Below, piece after piece: positions 60,455-64,000 of a stretch of DNA of 64,000 nucleotides. The stretch comes from Leptotrichia massiliensis (GTDB lineage: Bacteria > Fusobacteriota > Fusobacteriia > Fusobacteriales > Leptotrichiaceae), in the NCBI RefSeq assembly GCF_900104625.1, contig NZ_FNVZ01000005.1, positions 620,001 through 684,000 on the forward strand, in the 5' to 3' direction. Each line of letters opens with the position of its first letter. Position 1 is the stretch's first letter. Both the position numbers and the translations under genes were made by a program. Under the pieces are notes generated by a model. The model worked only from the letters and a program-made list of their open reading frames with translations, was not told where the DNA came from and searched no databases.

Positions 60455-60586
60455 ATGAAAATAGGAAATACTAAAATAAATTTTAAATTTAAAGTTGGCT
60501 GGAAAGAATCCAGTAAAAAAGAAAAAATAATTGCAATATTAAGTTATTTAGCAATTGCAGCAATAATATTATATTTAATAAAATAG
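60455..60586 (+). CDS. 43-residue membrane protein
   Basis: Basic N-terminus (KIGNTKINFKFKVGWKESSK) and one C-terminal transmembrane helix (IIAILSYLAIAAIILYLI). No strong ribosome site. Starts downstream of the structured locus, in the moron region beside attR. Confidence 0.4.
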   Translation: MKIGNTKINFKFKVGWKESSKKEKIIAILSYLAIAAIILYLIK

Positions 60587-60595
60587 GAGAAAAAA

Positions 60596-60811
60596 TTGGA
60601 AAAAGAAATAAAACCACGAGGGGTAAAAAAAGGAGAAACTCCTCAATGGAAAGTAGGAAGAAAGGCAACTGGAAGAAAAAGGGATAAATCGTTGACCTTT
60701 AAATTAACTGAAGATGAAAAAGATTTTTTAATAAACAAATTAAAATTATCAAAAGAAAAAACTAACACGGATGCTTTGTTAAAATTGTTGGGATACAAAA
60801 ATAAAGATTGA
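60596..60811 (+). CDS. 71-residue basic DNA-binding-like protein
   Basis: Starts with TTG behind AGGAG. N-terminus is Lys/Gly/Arg-rich (KPRGVKKGETPQWKVGRKAT) and the C-terminal half reads KSLTFKLTEDEKDFLINKLK with a following helix, similar to ribbon-helix-helix proteins. Probably a small regulator expressed in the lysogen; family not certain. Confidence 0.5.
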   Translation: MEKEIKPRGVKKGETPQWKVGRKATGRKRDKSLTFKLTEDEKDFLINKLKLSKEKTNTDALLKLLGYKNKD

Positions 60812-60861
60812 CAGATAAGAGATTTATGTTATACTTTTAATAGGAAACAAAAGATAAAATA

Positions 60862-60890
60862 AAAGAGGCTAAAATATGCCTCTTTTTAAA
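60862..60890 (+). terminator. Terminator at the right prophage end
   Basis: AAAGAGGC (60862-60869) / GCCTCTTT (60878-60885) with an 8-nt loop and a short T run; closes the moron transcript before attR. Confidence 0.85.
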
Positions 60891-60894
60891 TTTT

Positions 60895-60911
60895 AGTACC
60901 TTTTTAGTACT
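60895..60911 (+). repeat. 17-bp repeat near attR
   Basis: AGTACCTTTTTAGTACT, identical to 19254-19270. Both copies lie 65-120 bp inside the att cores in the same orientation, the place of integrase arm sites. Confidence 0.6.
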
Positions 60912-60971
60912 TTTATATTTTACAAGTATGCTCGAAATCAATAAATAAAATATTTAGATTAAATCCAACTA

Positions 60972-60985
60972 TTATAGATGATGTA
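60972..60985 (+). repeat. attR core
   Basis: TTATAGATGATGTA, one mismatch from 19138-19151. GATGATGTA (60977-60985) is the shared core at the DUF4291 split. Confidence 0.75.
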
Positions 60986-61367
60986 CAGAAGCGACTGGGC
61001 TAGCAAGCAAGGACAGGAAAGAATATTGGCAATTGACCTGAAAAGGGAAGGATTTGATGAAATAGTGAAAAATTCTGTACTTTCATCTTTTAGAGAAGTT
61101 TCTGATTTATCTAAGGAAGAATGGAAAGAAAAACTAGAAAATTCAGAAGTAAGATGTCAATGGGATCCTGATAGGGATATTTACGGCAATCCAATAGGAA
61201 GAAGAGCGATACAGTTAGGTATAAAAGGAGAAACTGTGAAAAAATATGTAAATGAGTGGATTGTAAATATAACGGATGTAACTGATAAAGTTATTGAGAT
61301 AAGAAACAGTATTCAAAATGGAACTTTTTCAGAAGTTATGCTTCCTGAAGAAAAAAAATATATTTAA
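60986..61367 (+). pseudogene. DUF4291 gene, 3' part
   Basis: RSDWASKQGQERILAIDLKR to the stop at 61367 is the C-terminal two thirds of the DUF4291 protein whose start lies at 18976. An ATG at 60978 inside the att core could give a truncated 129-residue product, but there is no clear ribosome site. Excision would restore the intact gene. Confidence 0.85.
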
Positions 61368-61636
61368 AATTTGTAGCAAAAGGTAACAGCACCTGTTAAA
61401 AATAGTTAAATAATGAGAATGAAAACAATTGAAAATTGTATTAAAAGAGGCTTTGGGAATATAAAAATTAAAAATTAAGAAAAATGTTCAGAAATAGATT
61501 AAGTAAAATTAAATTTTGAGCATTTTTTTATTTTGAAAATTCTATTTTTTATACTGTAATATTTTTTGAAAATATGGTATGATATAGGCAATAAAAATTG
61601 GAGAAATAAAAGGAGGAAATTGAAAAGAATAATATA

Positions 61637-62749
61637 ATGGAGATAATTAATAACGAAATGATGAGTGAAAATGTGACAAATATAGATACAGTTGAGAAAA
61701 TTGATATTTTGGGGATGGATTTAGAGAGTTTGCAGGAGAAATTTGTTGAGATTGGTCTTAAAAAGTTTAATGCGAGTCAAGTTTTTGACTGGCTGCATAA
61801 TAAATTGGTATTTGATTTTGATGAGTTTTCTAATATTTCCAAAAAAGACAGAGAGATTTTGAAACAGAGATTTTATGTGGCAAAGCTTGAATTTAAGACG
61901 CATCAAGTTTCAGAAGATGGGGATACTGAGAAATTTTTGTTTGAACTGAAGGATAGAAGGCTGATTGAAAGTGTGCTTATTTCTCATAAAAATCGGCATA
62001 CGCTTTGTGTTTCTTCGCAAATTGGATGCCTTATTGGATGTGATTTTTGTGCAACAGCGACAATGACTTATGAAAGAAACTTGTCAATTTCTGAGATTTT
62101 ACTGCAATACTATTATGTTCAGAAACATTTGCTGCAACGTGGAGAAAAACTTGGAAATGTAGTTTATATGGGAATGGGAGAGCCTTTTTTAAATTACGAT
62201 GCTGTTCTTGGTTCAATTAATATGTTAAATTCTCCAAAAGGGCAAAATTTTTCAAAAAGAAATTTTACAATTTCTACAAGTGGAATTGTGAATGGAATAA
62301 AAAGATTTACAGAAAATGAAAATCAAATAAATTTGGCAATTTCGCTACATTCGGTAAAGGCTGATGTGAGAAGCGAGATTATGCCAATAAATAAAAGATG
62401 GGGAGTAAAACAGTTAAAAGAATCACTTTTGGAGTATCAGAAACAAACTAAAAATCGTATTACATTTGAATATATCTTGATTGATGATTTGAACTGTGAG
62501 CCTGAAGATGCAAGGGAACTGGCTGGATTCTTAAATTCATTTTCGTGTCTAGTAAACTTGATTCCTTACAATCCTGTTGGTGGAAAGCCATATAAAACGC
62601 CATCAAAACAAAAACAAAGGGAATTTTATAAATTATTGAAAGATAAAAATGTTAATGTAACGTTGCGGGAAACTAAAGGGCAGGACATTGCAGCGGCCTG
62701 CGGACAGTTAAAGGCAAAAAAACAAATGGATTCTGTACATAATATTTAA
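61637..62749 (+). CDS. rlmN: 23S rRNA (adenine2503-C2)-methyltransferase RlmN
   Basis: 370-residue radical SAM enzyme that methylates A2503 of 23S rRNA and A37 of some tRNAs. The cluster motif CLIGCDFCATATMTYERN, the MGMGEPFLNYDAV segment, and the C-terminal Cys region (GQDIAAACGQL) supplying the methyl-carrying Cys are intact. An N-terminal extension of about 25 residues precedes the usual LGMDLESLQEKFVEIGLKKF. Preceded by AGGAGG. Confidence 0.96.
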   Translation: MEIINNEMMSENVTNIDTVEKIDILGMDLESLQEKFVEIGLKKFNASQVFDWLHNKLVFDFDEFSNISKKDREILKQRFYVAKLEFKTHQVSEDGDTEKFLFELKDRRLIESVLISHKNRHTLCVSSQIGCLIGCDFCATATMTYERNLSISEILLQYYYVQKHLLQRGEKLGNVVYMGMGEPFLNYDAVLGSINMLNSPKGQNFSKRNFTISTSGIVNGIKRFTENENQINLAISLHSVKADVRSEIMPINKRWGVKQLKESLLEYQKQTKNRITFEYILIDDLNCEPEDARELAGFLNSFSCLVNLIPYNPVGGKPYKTPSKQKQREFYKLLKDKNVNVTLRETKGQDIAAACGQLKAKKQMDSVHNI

Positions 62750-62797
62750 AAAATTTAGTTTAAGTAAATGTTGAAACAGTTACGAAAAGAGGTAATA

Positions 62798-64000
62798 ATG
62801 AAAAAGAATAAGAAAAAAGAGAAAGTGGCAAAACCTAGAAAAAAATTTAGTTTATTTTCATTTTTTTTCAAAGTTTTTGTATTTTTGTTTGTAATCGGAG
62901 TTGGAGCTGGAGCTTTTTTGGTTTATACAGTAAGCAAGGAAACACCTGTTGATTTAATTGATGGGTATGCACCTGTATCGCCTTCGGTAATTTATGACAT
63001 TAATGGAAATCAGATAGATACGATAATGGTTCAAAATAGAGCACCAATTGGAATTGGAGAAATTCCTTTGCATGTTCAAAATGCGTTTTTGGCAATTGAG
63101 GATAGAAAGTTTAGGACTCACCATGGATTTGATTTTATAAGAACAGCAAGAGCGGCGTTTTTGACAATTACAGGAAGACGGCGTGAAGGTGGAAGTACAC
63201 TTACTCAGCAGCTTGCAAAAAATGCGTTTTTATCGCCAGAACAAACAATGACAAGAAAGATTAAAGAAGCGATTTTAGCAATAGAAATTGAGAGAAAATA
63301 TACAAAAGACGAAATTCTGGAAAATTACTTGAATACAATTTATTTTGGGCAAGGAGCATACGGAATAAAAAATGCGGCAATAAAATATTTTAATAAAGAG
63401 CCAAAAAAATTATCCATTGCACAAGCGGCAATTTTAGCGAGTCTTCCTAAATCGCCAACAAAATATTCAAAAATAGAAAATGCACTGGAAAGACAGAAAA
63501 TTGTACTTCATCAGATGAGAAACTTTGGGTTTATAACAGAGGAAGAATATGATGAAGCTGTTAAAGAAAAAATTACATTTGTAAATGGAAATATTAAAAG
63601 CCGTAATGAAGAAGAACAGATTTCAACTTCAAATGTGGCACCTGAATTTACAACAGTTGTATTAAGCGAAGTAAGAAAAATATTGAAAATACCTGAAGAA
63701 GATCAAAAATTCCTATTTGATGGTTATAAAATTTATGCAACAGTTGATTTGGATTTACAAAGGGCAGCCTATTCAGCGTTTAATAACAATTATAACTTGA
63801 AGAGCCGTGCGAGTTTGAATGGTGCATTATTTTCAATTGATCCAAGTAATGGATTTGTAAAAGCGATGGTTGGAGGAAAAAATTATAAAAAAGGTAATTT
63901 TAACCGTGCAATAAGTGCATTAAGACAGCCAGGATCATCTTACAAGCCAGTTGTTTATCTTGCGGCATTGCAAAAAAATATGGCGATGAACAGTGTTATG
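62798..64000 (+). CDS. Class A penicillin-binding protein (PBP1A), 3' truncated by window
   Basis: 401 codons visible. Short basic cytoplasmic tail, one membrane helix (VFVFLFVIGVGAGAFLVYTV), the GT51 glycosyltransferase domain (FLAIEDRKFRTHHGFDFIRT with catalytic Glu; GGSTLTQQLAKNAF; EILENYLNTIYFGQGAYGIK), then the transpeptidase domain beginning near LNGALFSIDPSNGFVKAMVG with the active-site Ser in QPGSSYKP. Synthesises and cross-links peptidoglycan. It starts 48 nt after rlmN behind AGAGG and continues beyond base 64000. Confidence 0.95.
   Translation, partial: MKKNKKKEKVAKPRKKFSLFSFFFKVFVFLFVIGVGAGAFLVYTVSKETPVDLIDGYAPVSPSVIYDINGNQIDTIMVQNRAPIGIGEIPLHVQNAFLAIEDRKFRTHHGFDFIRTARAAFLTITGRRREGGSTLTQQLAKNAFLSPEQTMTRKIKEAILAIEIERKYTKDEILENYLNTIYFGQGAYGIKNAAIKYFNKEPKKLSIAQAAILASLPKSPTKYSKIENALERQKIVLHQMRNFGFITEEEYDEAVKEKITFVNGNIKSRNEEEQISTSNVAPEFTTVVLSEVRKILKIPEEDQKFLFDGYKIYATVDLDLQRAAYSAFNNNYNLKSRASLNGALFSIDPSNGFVKAMVGGKNYKKGNFNRAISALRQPGSSYKPVVYLAALQKNMAMNSVM

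Larger units (their letters stand above)
19152..60985. mobile_element. Prophage, ~41.8 kb, contractile-tailed (myovirus type)
   Basis: Complete temperate-phage gene order: integrase, recombination genes, CI switch, replication, terminase, HK97-like head, sheathed tail, baseplate, fibre, endolysin, holin-like genes and att sites. All essential modules appear present and open, so it may be inducible. The insertion target is the DUF4291 gene. Confidence 0.93.

Noticed and set aside
60895..60911. The 17-bp repeats as the actual att cores
   Set aside because: Recombination there would not restore the DUF4291 frame, whereas the 9-bp GATGATGTA does so exactly; kept as possible arm sites.

Overview
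The window reads as chromosome of a very AT-rich Gram-negative-type bacterium, most likely a Leptotrichia relative in the Fusobacteriota. That placement is an inference from the strong A+T bias, the codon usage, and the mix of QueH, PepSY-linked two-component genes and secreted paralogue families; no rRNA or other species marker is present. It contains host chromosome (about 1-19.1 kb and 61-64 kb) and one complete-looking prophage of about 41.8 kb between them.

Left chromosome, 1-13 kb: the 3' part of a PLP aminotransferase, queH, a type III toxin-antitoxin locus (three ~59-nt RNA repeats with their own promoter and terminator followed by a ToxN/AbiQ-type nuclease), an OmpR-family response regulator / histidine kinase / PepSY operon, a run of small secreted proteins that includes a tandem duplication, and ligA on the minus strand. 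Two genes or operons after the two-component system carry the same TTAA-repeat box overlapping the -35 region and may be its regulon.

13.2-19.1 kb is a graveyard of polymorphic-toxin cassettes. At least three related toxin C-terminal tips, each followed directly by a HEAT-like immunity gene, lie among other toxin tails and paralogous orphan immunity genes. Several reading frames are broken by one missing A in a poly(A) tract.

The prophage is inserted in a DUF4291 gene. Joining the sequence left of 19151 to that right of 60985 at a shared 9-bp GATGATGTA restores one frame of about 185 codons. Inside it, minus-strand genes (19.2-26.2 kb) encode integrase, a small excisionase-like protein, YopX, Gp157, SSB, ERF and a DNA methylase. 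A lambda-like switch (26.2-28.5 kb) has a CI/S24 repressor and four 20-bp operators; one operator lies in the spacer of each of the two divergent early promoters. Rightward early genes (28.5-36.8 kb) cover replication, methylation, RusA, dUTPase, antirepressor and HNH functions. The late module (37-60 kb) has a ParB-methylase, terminase, portal, a fused protease-capsid, connector genes, contractile tail (sheath, tube, frameshifted chaperone, tape measure), baseplate, fibre and lysis genes. The phage is therefore a myovirus-type (contractile-tailed) temperate phage with an HK97-like head. A short region near attR (60.2-60.9 kb) carries small extra genes and a compact structured locus that could be a type I toxin-antitoxin or a small RNA.

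Right chromosome: the 3' half of the DUF4291 gene, rlmN, and a class A penicillin-binding protein that runs off the window.
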